From Amycolatopsis japonica (lineage in GTDB: Bacteria; Actinomycetota; Actinomycetes; Mycobacteriales; Pseudonocardiaceae), in the NCBI RefSeq assembly GCF_000732925.1, contig NZ_CP008953.1, positions 8,735,001 through 8,799,000 on the forward strand: 64,000 nucleotides of DNA. Direction: 5' to 3'. Shown one piece after another: positions 16,332 to 24,817 of the stretch. Made by a program: the position numbers and the translations under genes. Numbering within the stretch: position 1 is the first letter of the stretch; every line of letters begins with the position of its first letter. Below the pieces are notes generated by a model that did no database searches, was not told the DNA's origin, and worked only from the letters and a program-made list of their open reading frames with translations.

Positions 16332-16859
16332 ATGCTGACCGGTGAACTGATCCGCTTGCGCCCGCTGGAACCCGAGGACGCGGACACGCTGTGGCGCTGG
16401 CACAACGACCCGGAGGTCACGCGCTGGCTGCCCGCGGACCACCCGGAATCCCTCGCCCAGATCCGCGAACGCTTCACCCACCGGAAACCCAACAGCTTCA
16501 GCCAGGTGGACTTCGCGATCGAGAGCCTCGCCGTCGGCACCTTGATCGGCACCTGCACCCTGCGCGACGCCACCCCGGAGCAGGGCCGCGCGGAACTCGA
16601 CATCTACCTCGGCGAGAAGGACCACTGGGGCGGCGGCTACGGCACCGACGCCATGCGCACGCTCTGCCGCTACGGCTTCGACATGATGCGGCTGCACATG
16701 ATCGCGCTGTGGGTCGTGGTCGACAACGAGGCCGCGATCCACATCTACAAGAAGCTCGGGTTCCAGGTGGACGGCAGGCATCGGCAGTCGTTCCGCGGCC
16801 AGAACGGCCAGTGGCACGACGAGTACCTGATGAGCCTGCTCGAAGGGGAACTCCGCTAG
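16332..16859 (+). CDS. GNAT family N-acetyltransferase (RimJ/RimL-like)
   Basis: The 175-aa protein begins MLTGELIRLRPLEPEDADTL. It carries EKDHWGGGYGTDAMRTLCRYGF (acetyl-CoA loop) and VVVDNEAAIHIYKKLGFQVDGRHR, the RimJ/RimL class signature. Substrates in this class range from ribosomal-protein N termini to amino acids and aminoglycosides. The stop TAG lies in CTAG shared with the convergent MmcQ/YjbR gene (4-nt overlap). Confidence 0.9.
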   Translation: MLTGELIRLRPLEPEDADTLWRWHNDPEVTRWLPADHPESLAQIRERFTHRKPNSFSQVDFAIESLAVGTLIGTCTLRDATPEQGRAELDIYLGEKDHWGGGYGTDAMRTLCRYGFDMMRLHMIALWVVVDNEAAIHIYKKLGFQVDGRHRQSFRGQNGQWHDEYLMSLLEGELR

Positions 16860-17203
16860 TCGTTCAGTCCTTTCGTGAGCCTGGCGGGTGCCTTCATCCG
16901 CCAGGCCGCCTCGATGAGTTCGCTCAATTGCACCTTCTCCACCTTCTCGAGGTCGACGAGGATCGCGCCGTAGCCGTCGTAATGCGGCGTGGTGAAGTAC
17001 GCGGGGTCGCCGGAAGCCAGCAGGGCCTCCTTCTCCGCGTGCTCGCACAGCAGCATCAGCCCGCCCTCGGCCTCGGTGCGCAGCCGGGCGAAGTTCTTGC
17101 CCGCGACCTTGAGCGACGGCGTGCGGTACGACGTGGACTCCTCGACCTCCGGCAACCTGCCCGCCAGAGCCACGACTTCTTCCCAGGTCGTCATGGCGGA
17201 CAT
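16856..17203 (-). CDS. MmcQ/YjbR family protein
   Basis: The protein is 115 aa from ATG 17203 (MSAMTTWEEVVALAGRLPEVEES); ATG 17194 is an alternative. Family motifs include LPEVEESTSYRTPSLKVAGKNFARLR and PAYFTTPHYDGYGAILVDL, and the C terminus has AAWRMKAPARL. These small proteins adopt a CyaY-like fold and are often annotated as DNA-binding; function is not established. Stop codon overlap with the convergent GNAT gene. Confidence 0.88.
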   Translation of the reverse strand: MSAMTTWEEVVALAGRLPEVEESTSYRTPSLKVAGKNFARLRTEAEGGLMLLCEHAEKEALLASGDPAYFTTPHYDGYGAILVDLEKVEKVQLSELIEAAWRMKAPARLTKGLND

Positions 17204-17239
17204 TGTGCCCTGGGTCACTGACAAAACCACCCGGCGAAT

Positions 17240-17289
17240 GCAAGGAAAGGTCCTTTCCTCGCAAATTTCGCAAGGAAAGGACCTTTCAT
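17240..17289. terminator. Hairpin of the GAAAGGTCCTTTCC repeat family, copy 1
   Basis: An imperfect inverted repeat of about 20 bp per arm, with core GGAAAGGTCCTTTCCT and its complement, surrounds an AAATTT-like loop. It lies between the MmcQ gene start and the nucleotidase stop, so it would end nucleotidase transcription. A near-identical but perfect copy is at 47985-48037. Confidence 0.7.
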
Positions 17290-17303
17290 GGCGCGCGGGG
17301 GAG

Positions 17304-18989
17304 CTACGGCAGGACGGTGATCCGGTCCGCGGGCGGCGGAGCGATGCCCGGGTGCGCCCCGAAGTACGCGATCAGCGCGTCCAGGTCCACCGGACCACCC
17401 GACAGGCCGGTCCCCTTCGTGAACTCGGTGAAGCCGTCCCCGCCGGCGGCGAGGAAGTTGTTCACCGAAACGCGGTACGACGCCGCCGGGTCGATCGGCG
17501 CGCCGTCGAGCGTCAGGTTCGAAACGCGCGAACCCTGAGCCGCCGACGCCGAGTACGAGTACTTCAGCGACTTCGAGATCTGCAGCGTGCGCACGACGCC
17601 GTTGGCCTGCCACTGCTGTTCGAGCACGTTCTTCAGGTTCGCGCCGGTGAGCGTGATCGTCTGCATGATGTTCGCGAACGGCTGCACGGCGAACGCCTCG
17701 CCGTAGGTCACGACACCGTCGCCTTCGCCGGCGGGCGACGACGCGTAGGTGAAGTCCGTGCGGATACCGCCCGGGTTCGTCATCGCGATCTGCGCGCCGT
17801 TCGACTTCGTGGCTTCGAGCTGGGCGTCGGCGATGACGTCGCCCAGCGGCGACTCACCGGACGCCGCGCCCTTGGCGACCAGATCCGCGGTGATGGTGCC
17901 GACGGCCTTGTTCGCGATCGGCGCGGCCTTGGTCTTGGCCTCGTCGATCAGCTTCACCACGTCGGCGTCCGGGGTGACGTCGCGGGTGACGATCTGGTTG
18001 TGCGCCTTGGTCTCGCCACGGACGACGTCGCGGGTCCGGCGGTCGATCTTCAGGTCGACGACCGACAGCAGACGGCCGAACGACGCGCCCTGGATCACCG
18101 GACGCGGGGCGCCCTCGGGATCGTTGATCACGCAGTTGTACTGCTGGTGGCTGTGCCCGGTGAAGATGGCGTCCACTTTGGACGTCACCTTCTGCGCGAT
18201 CGCGGTCGCCGCGCCCGGCTTGACCTTGCACTCGTCCGGACCTGCGGTCTCGGAGTTGTCGCCCTGGTGCAGCAGCACGACCTGCGCCTTGACCCCGAAG
18301 AAGTCGAGCAGCTTGGCCGTGCGGTCGATGGCCTGGACCTCTTCGCCGAACTTGAGGCCCTTGATCGCCTCCGGGGTGACGACCTGCGGCAGATCCTTCA
18401 GCGTGGCGCCGATGACGCCGATCGGGACGCCGCCGGAGACCTCGATGCTGAACGGCAGCAACGCCGGGACGCCGTTCTCGTAGTACACATTGGACCCGAG
18501 GAAGGGGAAGTTCGCGCCCTTGAAGGACTCGCGGAACTGGCAGCCGTCGGTGGGATGGCAGCCGCCGTGCTGCATCCGGCGGAGCTCCTTGAGGCCCTCG
18601 TCGAATTCGTGGTTGCCCACGACGGAAGCCTCGACGCCGAGCCGGTTCAGCAGCTCGACGGTCGGCTCGTCGTGGAACAGCGCCGAGATCACCGGCGACG
18701 CGCCGATGCTGTCACCGGCCGACAGGACGACCGAGTTGCGCGCTTCGCCGCGAAGCTTCTTCAGGTGCGTCGCGAGGTAGGCGGCGCCGCCCGCGTTGAC
18801 GGTCTTGCCGTCGGGCAGCGTGACACGGCCGCTCGAACCGGACGGCGGTTCGAGGTTGCCGTGCAGGTCGTTGAACGTGATCAGCCGGACGTCGGTGGTC
18901 GCCGACGCGGCGGACGCGGGCGCGGCGACGGCGGCCAGCGCGGTCAGCGCGGCACCGGCGACGACGGCCAGGCGGGTGGAGATCTTCAT
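17304..18989 (-). CDS. Secreted 5'-nucleotidase / bifunctional metallophosphatase
   Basis: The 561-aa protein has a signal peptide (MKISTRLAVVAGAALTALAA, cleavage near ASA-SA at 28-30). The N-terminal calcineurin-like domain carries the metal ligands: FNDLHGN (39-45), GDSIGASP, GNHEFDEG and GHSHQQYNC. The C-terminal 5'-nucleotidase domain has NPGGIRTDF and FLAAGGDGFTEF. It removes phosphate from extracellular nucleotides (UshA/YfkN family), likely for phosphate or nucleoside salvage. The frame is open for another 127 codons upstream through a broken acetyltransferase, but the signal peptide fixes ATG 18989 as the start. Confidence 0.94.
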   Translation of the reverse strand: MKISTRLAVVAGAALTALAAVAAPASAASATTDVRLITFNDLHGNLEPPSGSSGRVTLPDGKTVNAGGAAYLATHLKKLRGEARNSVVLSAGDSIGASPVISALFHDEPTVELLNRLGVEASVVGNHEFDEGLKELRRMQHGGCHPTDGCQFRESFKGANFPFLGSNVYYENGVPALLPFSIEVSGGVPIGVIGATLKDLPQVVTPEAIKGLKFGEEVQAIDRTAKLLDFFGVKAQVVLLHQGDNSETAGPDECKVKPGAATAIAQKVTSKVDAIFTGHSHQQYNCVINDPEGAPRPVIQGASFGRLLSVVDLKIDRRTRDVVRGETKAHNQIVTRDVTPDADVVKLIDEAKTKAAPIANKAVGTITADLVAKGAASGESPLGDVIADAQLEATKSNGAQIAMTNPGGIRTDFTYASSPAGEGDGVVTYGEAFAVQPFANIMQTITLTGANLKNVLEQQWQANGVVRTLQISKSLKYSYSASAAQGSRVSNLTLDGAPIDPAASYRVSVNNFLAAGGDGFTEFTKGTGLSGGPVDLDALIAYFGAHPGIAPPPADRITVLP

Positions 18990-19064
18990 TGTTGGGCGCA
19001 CGGCGGAGGAGTCTGCCTTGCGGGTTTGACCTTCACCAGAGGAAAAAGGAGGACGATAGGCAAC

Positions 19065-19370
19065 CGTCACATGGCGCGTGAGCTTCCGGGTGCCCAGCCC
19101 CCGGCCCCGGGCTTCGGGCGCGACCCACATCGAGTAGAGGATCCAGCCGTCGTCCCGCGCCCGTCCGGCGACGAGGCCGACCGGACGCCCGTCGTCGAAG
19201 GCGGCGAACCAGACGTCGCCCGCCAGCTTCGCGAGCCACTCCTCGTCGGATTGCGCGCTTTCGGCAGCGGCGATCGAGCCGTAGTTCTCGGGGGTGTCCG
19301 TCAGGGCACGCAGGCGGACCTCGCGGAAGACGTCGAGGTCCGAGGGGACGAGCCGTCGAACGAGCAACAT
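19065..19370 (-). pseudogene. C-terminally truncated GNAT acetyltransferase
   Basis: From ATG 19370 the frame reads MLLVRRLVPSDLDVFREVRL and continues through WLAKLAGDVWFAAFDDGRPVGLVAGRARDD to the acetyl-CoA loop VAPEARGRGLGTRKLTRH. There the homology ends; the final alpha-helix and strands of the GNAT fold are missing. The frame then runs without a stop through about 29 unrelated codons straight into the nucleotidase start, so a fusion reading frame of over 680 codons exists. A deletion that removed the 3' third of the acetyltransferase and its stop codon is the simplest explanation. Confidence 0.75.
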
Positions 19371-19520
19371 CCGGGCAGAATCCCACGTCGAGCGGTGGAT
19401 CGGGGAACGAATATCGCCGATCGGCCAAGATCGGGGTCGGCCACTCGGCCGATCCGGCGCCGTCCGCCGCGGCCCTTCGACCGAAGTGGCGGACCCCTCG
19501 TGATCCATAACGTCGTGGTC

Positions 19521-20168
19521 ATGACGAACGCACAGGTCACCGCCCTGCAGTACGGCTTGATCAGCTTCTTCGCGCTCTGGGCGACGGTGCTGATCCCGCA
19601 GCTGATCGTCCTGCACGCGCGGCACGGCCGGGTGCGGCTTCGTCCCGTCCTGACCACGGCCGCCGTGCTGCTCTACGCGACCATGACGCTGGCCGTCACC
19701 TTCCTGCCGCTGCCCGGCCCCGGCGTCAAACGGCTGAGCCAGACCGTGCAACTGCAGCCGTTCCAATGGGTCGCCGACATCCACACCGAACTGCTCAAGC
19801 ACGGGCTGCCGATGGCCGACTGGTTCACCACGCAGACCTTCCAGCAGGCCACCATGAACGTGCTGCTGTTCGTCCCGCTCGGCTTCTTCGCCAGGACGCT
19901 GTGGAAGCGCGGCCTCGTCGGCACGACGCTGATCGGCCTCGCCGCTTCGCTGCTGATCGAGATCACGCAGCTGACCGCGAACTTCGGCACCGCGCCCTAC
20001 GTCTACCGGATCTTCGACGTCGACGACCTGCTCAACAACACCGGTGGCGCGATGCTCGGCTGGATCGCCGGGGCCCTGCTGCTCAGCCTCGTGCGCAAGC
20101 CCGTTCCCTCAACGGTCGAGCTTCAGCTTCCGCGCCGCGAGCGGGTCGACCTCGCCCAAGTCCGCTAG
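19521..20168 (+). CDS. VanZ family membrane protein
   Basis: The 215-aa protein has five predicted helices: ALQYGLISFFALWATVLIPQ, VLTTAAVLLYATMTLAVTFL, NVLLFVPLGFFARTLW, LVGTTLIGLAASLLIEITQL and GGAMLGWIAGALLLSLV. The VanZ hallmark NVLLFVPLGF and the later RIFDVDDLLNNTGGAMLG are present. VanZ gives low-level teicoplanin resistance in enterococci, but most actinobacterial homologues have no resistance role assigned. ATG 19521 starts at a typical position; a GTG six bases upstream is possible. Its 3' end overlaps a small antisense membrane-protein frame. Confidence 0.9.
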   Translation: MTNAQVTALQYGLISFFALWATVLIPQLIVLHARHGRVRLRPVLTTAAVLLYATMTLAVTFLPLPGPGVKRLSQTVQLQPFQWVADIHTELLKHGLPMADWFTTQTFQQATMNVLLFVPLGFFARTLWKRGLVGTTLIGLAASLLIEITQLTANFGTAPYVYRIFDVDDLLNNTGGAMLGWIAGALLLSLVRKPVPSTVELQLPRRERVDLAQVR

Positions 20169-20285
20169 CCTCGCCTGCCGTCGCTGGGCCGCGCGCCTCG
20201 CGGCCCGCCGGTCTTCCGCGATCACCAGCACGGTGGCCACCACGAAGATCAACGCGACCAGGCCGAGGATGAGCGAGAGCTGCAA
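20109..20285 (-). CDS. Small single-pass membrane protein (58 aa)
   Basis: A TTG start at 20285 lies just behind GAGGAGG. The first 22 residues form one hydrophobic helix (LQLSLILGLVALIFVVATVL). It is followed by a very basic stretch (EDRRAARRAAQRRQARLADL) and ends KLKLDR. Third-position GC is high throughout, supporting coding. It overlaps the 3' end of vanZ by 60 nt on the opposite strand. I recognise no family. The ribosome-binding site to start spacing (4 nt) is short, which lowers confidence. Confidence 0.5.
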   Translation of the reverse strand: MQLSLILGLVALIFVVATVLVIAEDRRAARRAAQRRQARLADLGEVDPLAARKLKLDR

Positions 20286-20382
20286 AACGCCTCCTCGAAG
20301 ACGACCTTGTGTGCGAGATCACAAACAGTACGCACATCGTGCTGAGTTGACCACCCCTTGAGACGAAAGTGGGTGTCGCAGG

Positions 20383-21036
20383 TCACTCGGGGCTCGCCGA
20401 GAACCAGGTCCGGTCTTCGGTGTGCCACCGTTCGAAGGCCAGGTCTGCGCTGGTCAGCGCGGCTTTCAGGGCCTGCAGGTCCAACCGCCGGCAGGTGAAC
20501 GCCTGGCTCCACCACCGGGTGCCGGCCGAGTACCGCACGACGGCCGAGAGCAGGTCGCCGTCACGGACGACCTGGCCGAGCCGGACGTCGACCTCGCCGA
20601 GCCTGCCGCCCTGACCGTCGCGGACCGAGTCGAACCACTCCGGCGGATGCCATTCGACGAGCACCCGCCCGCCGGGCGCGACATGCGCGCGGGCGGTGGC
20701 CAGGAAGGCCGCCCGATCGGCTTCCGAGGCGGTGTTGACCAGGTGGCTGCCGAGCAACACCACGTCGAAGAGCCGGCCGAGCCGCAGGTCTTCGATCTTC
20801 GAGCACACCGTCCCGGCGCGGACGTGGGCGAGCATCTCCGGCGAATCGTCCACCGCGACCACCGGATGCCCGAGCTCCAGCAACGCGTGCGTGACGCGCC
20901 CGGCGCCGCTGCCGAGCTCCAGGATCGACGCCCCCGCCGGGACCGCCGCGTGCACGATCCCCGGCTCGTCGCCGGGCGGCAGCAGCCGGTACACCTCCAC
21001 CGAACACCCGTCCGCCGTGAACGTCCCCTGCTCCAT
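20383..21036 (-). CDS. Class I SAM-dependent methyltransferase
   Basis: The protein is 217 aa from ATG 21036. Motif I is ILELGSGAGRVTHALLELG (residues 38-56). The acidic end of beta-2 is VVAVDDSPEML, and motif II/III is LFDVVLLGSHLVNT, followed by APGGRVLVEWHPP. The Rossmann fold of small-molecule methyltransferases is complete. The acceptor is unknown. Its start is only 28 bp from the divergent DNA glycosylase start, so both share one promoter region. Confidence 0.9.
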   Translation of the reverse strand: MEQGTFTADGCSVEVYRLLPPGDEPGIVHAAVPAGASILELGSGAGRVTHALLELGHPVVAVDDSPEMLAHVRAGTVCSKIEDLRLGRLFDVVLLGSHLVNTASEADRAAFLATARAHVAPGGRVLVEWHPPEWFDSVRDGQGGRLGEVDVRLGQVVRDGDLLSAVVRYSAGTRWWSQAFTCRRLDLQALKAALTSADLAFERWHTEDRTWFSASPE

Positions 21037-21064
21037 ACCCACCAGCGTGCCGGAAACTGGCCCC

Positions 21065-21616
21065 GTGAGGACCAAACCGACCAAGGGCGAGCTGGCCGCC
21101 GCCTACGGCAAGACCATCGACGACGTCATCGCGCCCGATCTGGACGTGCTGTTCTGCGGGATCAACCCCGGCCTCTACTCGGGCGCCCTCGGCCTGCACT
21201 TCGCCCGGCCGGGGAACCGGTTCTGGCCCGCGCTGTACCGCGGCGGCTTCACCCCGCGCCTGCTCGACCCCAGCGAGCAGGACGAACTGCTCGGCCTCGG
21301 TCTCGGCATCACGAACGTCGTCGCGCGGACGACGGCGCGGGCCGACGAGCTGACGCCGGACGAATTCCGGGAAGGCGGCCGTCTGCTCACGGCGAGGGTC
21401 GCCGAATTCCGGCCACGCCGGCTCGCGGTCGTCGGGATCACGGCCTACCGGACCGCCTTCGGCCTGCCGAAGGCGAAGATCGGCCCGCAAGACACCGAGA
21501 TCGGCGGAGCGCGGGTTTGGGTACTGCCGAATCCGAGCGGGCTGAACGCGCACTGGACGCCCGCGGCGCTCGGGGACGAGTTCGGGCGCCTTCGTGCCGA
21601 AGTCCACTCTCAGTAG
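21065..21616 (+). CDS. mug: G/U(T) mismatch-specific DNA glycosylase
   Basis: The 183-aa GTG-start protein carries the Mug/TDG active-site motif FCGINPGLYSG (residues 30-40) and the intercalation motif NPSGLNAHW near the C terminus. It removes uracil, thymine or ethenocytosine opposite G in base-excision repair. Length and motif order match bacterial Mug. It diverges from the methyltransferase gene with a very short shared promoter. Confidence 0.93.
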   Translation: MRTKPTKGELAAAYGKTIDDVIAPDLDVLFCGINPGLYSGALGLHFARPGNRFWPALYRGGFTPRLLDPSEQDELLGLGLGITNVVARTTARADELTPDEFREGGRLLTARVAEFRPRRLAVVGITAYRTAFGLPKAKIGPQDTEIGGARVWVLPNPSGLNAHWTPAALGDEFGRLRAEVHSQ

Positions 21617-21749
21617 TGAACGGGTCAGGATCTCCCGTCGGTGCGCTCATTCGAGCAAGAGATCCACAACCAGCTGATACGCAGAGTTTGCTGCGACGAG
21701 GCGATACATCTATGAGGGGGATATCGCGTCACGTGCTCCGACCTACCGA

Positions 21750-21838
21750 CTCGTAATAGTTACGAGGTGTCATCTCTGTCCGGTCCCGCAGGGGGGACCG
21801 GTTGGCGAGGGTGACCACGCCGGGGGGCAGTGGTCACC
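21750..21838 (+). promoter_or_regulatory. Leader with three consecutive inverted repeats before the LuxR gene
   Basis: Three perfect inverted repeats occur in 89 bp: CTCGTAA-TAG-TTACGAG (21750-21766), CCGGTCCC-N6-GGGACCGG (21780-21801) and GGTGACCAC-N11-GTGGTCACC (21810-21838). The LuxR-type gene starts 60 bp further on. They could be operators or RNA hairpins of a structured leader. No T-run follows the last one. The rest of the 282-bp gap (21617-21749) shows nothing recognisable. Confidence 0.55.
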
Positions 21839-21898
21839 GAATGGACTTCCGAGTCCTCTCGTCCGGAGATGGCGGGCACGAAAACGGAGGGGTCCGTG

Positions 21899-22699
21899 AT
21901 GCGAAGCATCGAGCCGAACCGAACGCAGGCCGGCAGGCCTGGCGGACTGTCGCCAGGCGGCCGCGGACTCGGCGTGGCCGCCGTCGATCCGATCCCGATC
22001 TTCTGCGAGGGATTGAGCTCGCTGGTCCACCGCACGCCGGGGCTGACGTGGCTCGGCCACGCGGCGAGCCATCATGCCGCGCTCCAGCTGTGCGAACAGC
22101 TCAAACCGGACGTCATCGTGCTGGATTCGGCGCTCGACCCGAACTGCCATCTGTCCCGGCTGCTCAGCGGCGGCGACCCGGCGCTGGTCATCATCACGAT
22201 GATCAGGGACACCAACCGCACCCAGCAGTACCTCGCCGCGGCGATCGCGGCGGGCGTGCACGCGATCGTGCCGAGGGCGACCGACGGACGGCACCTGGCC
22301 GAGGCGATCCGGCGCGCGCACAGCGACCGCCGCTACATCGACCCGACGCTGGCGGCACTCACGGCGCGGCCGAAGCGCCAGCCCGTGCTCCCGAAGCCGG
22401 GCGAAGCCCCCAAGCCGGCGACCGCGCGCGGCCTGATGCCGCTGTCCCGCCGCGAGTACCAGGTCCTGCAGCTGGTGGCCGAGGGACTCGAGAACTCCGG
22501 GATCGCGAAGATCCTGTTCCTGTCCGTCGAAACCGTGCGGACGCACGTCAAGAGCATCCTGCGCAAGCTTTCGGCCCGCGACCGCACACACGCCGTGACG
22601 ATCGCGTTCCGCTCCGGCATCCTGGTGGCGAATCCCGACGACGCGCACACCCCGGCGGAGCCGCAGGCGGCCACTTCGATCGCGCCGTCACCCCGCTGA
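21899..22699 (+). CDS. Orphan LuxR/NarL-type response regulator
   Basis: The 266-aa protein has GGAGG 8 nt before ATG 21899. The receiver-like domain keeps one acidic pocket residue (AAVDPIPIF) and a candidate phosphorylation site Asp76 (DVIVLDSALD). The conserved Lys is replaced by Arg126 (IVPRATDG), so phospho-signalling may be altered. A Pro/Lys linker leads to the LuxR helix-turn-helix at about 181-235 (LSRREYQVLQLVAEGLENSG, then SVETVRTHVKSILRKL). No histidine kinase is nearby. It is followed by the FadE5-like gene after about 150 bp. Confidence 0.88.
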   Translation: MRSIEPNRTQAGRPGGLSPGGRGLGVAAVDPIPIFCEGLSSLVHRTPGLTWLGHAASHHAALQLCEQLKPDVIVLDSALDPNCHLSRLLSGGDPALVIITMIRDTNRTQQYLAAAIAAGVHAIVPRATDGRHLAEAIRRAHSDRRYIDPTLAALTARPKRQPVLPKPGEAPKPATARGLMPLSRREYQVLQLVAEGLENSGIAKILFLSVETVRTHVKSILRKLSARDRTHAVTIAFRSGILVANPDDAHTPAEPQAATSIAPSPR

Positions 22700-22790
22700 A
22701 CCAGCACCTCGACCCCCCGAATTGCTGATTTCCACATCACAACAGTGGCCATTCACTTGCCGCCGGTTACCCACAGGTAATATCCTGATG

Positions 22791-22807
22791 TTACCGGCGA
22801 GTAGGGA
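22791..22807 (+). promoter_or_regulatory. Candidate TetR half-palindrome upstream of fadE5
   Basis: TTACCGGCGAGTAGGGA lies 42 bp before the fadE5 start and matches 14 of 17 positions of the motif at 60296 in front of the TetR gene of the FabG4 cluster. An extra GGTAA-N10-TTACC repeat overlaps its left side (22776-22795). Shared regulation of fatty-acid genes is inferred. Confidence 0.45.
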
Positions 22808-22848
22808 CGTGTGCCCGGCCGGGGAGCCGAACACATTGGAGTGACGAA

Positions 22849-24693
22849 ATGGGCCACTACAAGAGCAACGTCCGAGACCTGGAGTTCAACCTCTTCGAGG
22901 TCCTCGGCGTGCAGGACCGCCTCGGCAAGGGCGTCCTCGCGGAATCCGACGAGGAGACCGCCCGCGGCGTGCTGACCGAGCTGAACAAGCTCGCTTCCGG
23001 TCCCCTCGCCGACTCGTACGCCGACGCGGACCGCAACCCGCCGGTGTACGACCCGAAGACCTTCTCGGTGAAGATCCCCGAGTCGTTCAAGAAGAGCTAC
23101 CAGGCGCTGATGGACGGCGAATGGTGGCGGCTGGGCCTGCCGAACGAGCTGGGCGGCTTCGGCCTGCCCCCGACCGTGCAGTGGGCCGCGGCCGAGCTGA
23201 TCCTCGGTGCCAACGCGCCGCTGTTCATGTACATGGCGGGCCCGAACTTCGCCGGCATCGTCGACAAGAACGGCACCGACGAGCAGAAGCGCTGGGCGCA
23301 GATCATGATCGACCGCGGCTGGGGCGCCACCATGGTCCTCACCGAGCCCGACGCCGGTTCCGACGTCGGCGCCGGCCGCGCCAAGGCCGTCAAGCAGGAG
23401 GACGGCTCCTGGCACATCGACGGCGTGAAGCGGTTCATCACCTCGGCCGAGAACGACATGGTCGAGAACATCATGCACCTGGTGCTGGCCCGCCCCGAGG
23501 GCCCCGGCATCGAGACCAAGCCCGGTACCAAGGGCCTTTCGCTCTTCCTCGTGCCGAAGTTCCACTTCGACGGCGAGACCGGTGAGCTGGGCGAGCGCAA
23601 CGGCGCCTTCGTCACCAATGTCGAGCACAAGATGGGCATCAAGGCCTCCACCACCTGCGAGCTGACCTTCGGCCAGCACGGCACCCCCGCCAAGGGCTGG
23701 CTGCTCGGCGAGGTGCACGACGGCATCGCGCAGATGTTCCAGGTCATCGAGTACGCCCGCATGATGGTCGGCACGAAGGCCATCGCGACGCTGTCGACCG
23801 GCTACCTCAACGCGCTCGAGTACGCCAAGGAGCGCGTCCAGGGTGCGGACCTGCCGAACATGCTGAACAAGGCGGCGCCGCGCGTCACCATCACCCACCA
23901 CCCGGACGTCCGCCGCTCGCTGATGCTGCAGAAGGCGTACGCCGAGGGCCTGCGCGCGGTGTACCTCTACACCGCGACCTTCCAGGACCAGGTGTGGACC
24001 GGCGAGGGCGACGAGGCTTCGCGGAAGATCGCGCACGGCGTCAACGACCTGCTGCTGCCGATCGTCAAGGGCGTCGGCTCCGAGCGCGCGACCGAGCAGC
24101 TCGTGCAGTCGCTGCAGACCCTCGGCGGGTCCGGCTTCCTGCAGGACTACCCGATCGAGCAGTACATCCGTGACGCGAAGATCGACTCGCTGTACGAAGG
24201 CACCACGGCCATCCAGTCGCTGGACTTCTTCTTCCGCAAGATCGTCCGCGACAAGGGCGCTTCGCTGGCCTACGTCGCCGGCGAGATCACGAAGACCATC
24301 GAGTCGGAGATCGGCAACGGGCGGCTCAAGAACGAGCGCGGTCTGCTCAAGCAGGCGCTCGAAGACACCCAGGGCATGCTCGGCTCGCTGATCGGCTACC
24401 TGACCTCGTCGCAGGAAGACCCGCAGAACATCAACAAGGTCGGACAGCACACGGTCCGCCTGCTGATGTCGGTCGGCGACCTGCTCATCGGCTGGCAGCT
24501 CATCAAGCACGCCGAGGTCGCCATCGGCAAGCTCGACGCGGGCGCGTCGGCGAAGGACGTCCCATTCTACGAGGGCAAGCTCGCCGTGGCGTCGTTCTTC
24601 GCGAAGAGCGTCCTGCCGGAGCTGACGTCGCGCCGTGCGATCGTCGAGGCCGCGGACAACAGCCTCATGGAGATCCCCGAAGCCGCGTTCTAA
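22849..24693 (+). CDS. fadE5: FadE5-type acyl-CoA dehydrogenase
   Basis: The 614-aa protein begins MGHYKSNVRDLEFNLFEVLG, the hallmark N terminus of mycobacterial FadE5 (Rv0244c), and remains alignable with it to the final EAAF. The FAD/substrate region is TMVLTEPDAGSDVGAGRAKA, and GTKGLSLFLVPKF follows. The catalytic base is Glu450 in DSLYEGTTAIQ. The long C-terminal helical domain is typical of the 600-residue subgroup. It oxidises acyl-CoA to trans-2-enoyl-CoA with broad chain-length range in the known homologue, passing electrons to ETF. A strong site (GGAG, 7 nt) precedes ATG 22849. In mycobacteria this gene adjoins fadA2/fabG4/htdX; here it is 38 kb away from them. Confidence 0.95.
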   Translation: MGHYKSNVRDLEFNLFEVLGVQDRLGKGVLAESDEETARGVLTELNKLASGPLADSYADADRNPPVYDPKTFSVKIPESFKKSYQALMDGEWWRLGLPNELGGFGLPPTVQWAAAELILGANAPLFMYMAGPNFAGIVDKNGTDEQKRWAQIMIDRGWGATMVLTEPDAGSDVGAGRAKAVKQEDGSWHIDGVKRFITSAENDMVENIMHLVLARPEGPGIETKPGTKGLSLFLVPKFHFDGETGELGERNGAFVTNVEHKMGIKASTTCELTFGQHGTPAKGWLLGEVHDGIAQMFQVIEYARMMVGTKAIATLSTGYLNALEYAKERVQGADLPNMLNKAAPRVTITHHPDVRRSLMLQKAYAEGLRAVYLYTATFQDQVWTGEGDEASRKIAHGVNDLLLPIVKGVGSERATEQLVQSLQTLGGSGFLQDYPIEQYIRDAKIDSLYEGTTAIQSLDFFFRKIVRDKGASLAYVAGEITKTIESEIGNGRLKNERGLLKQALEDTQGMLGSLIGYLTSSQEDPQNINKVGQHTVRLLMSVGDLLIGWQLIKHAEVAIGKLDAGASAKDVPFYEGKLAVASFFAKSVLPELTSRRAIVEAADNSLMEIPEAAF

Positions 24694-24705
24694 ACGGTTT
24701 CGTGA

Positions 24706-24740
24706 CGAAGAGCCCTCTCCGGTCCGGAGGGGGCTCTTCG
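24706..24740 (+). terminator. Terminator hairpin after fadE5
   Basis: A 15-bp stem with one wobble pair (CGAAGAGCCCTCTCC, 24706-24720, with 24726-24740) and a 5-nt loop GGTCC lies 12 bp after the stop codon. Confidence 0.8.
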
Positions 24741-24817
24741 TGGTTTCGAGGGGGATTTCCGGGGGAATTTCCGTGCTGAGTCCGCCCGTTGGCGGAGACC
24801 TCGGCAAAGGAGTCTCA

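Noticed and set aside
16989..20168. Very long plus-strand open frame (over 1000 codons)
   Set aside because: It is antisense to the MmcQ and 5'-nucleotidase genes and is an artefact of GC-rich codon bias. Only its 3' part, from 19521, is a real gene (VanZ).
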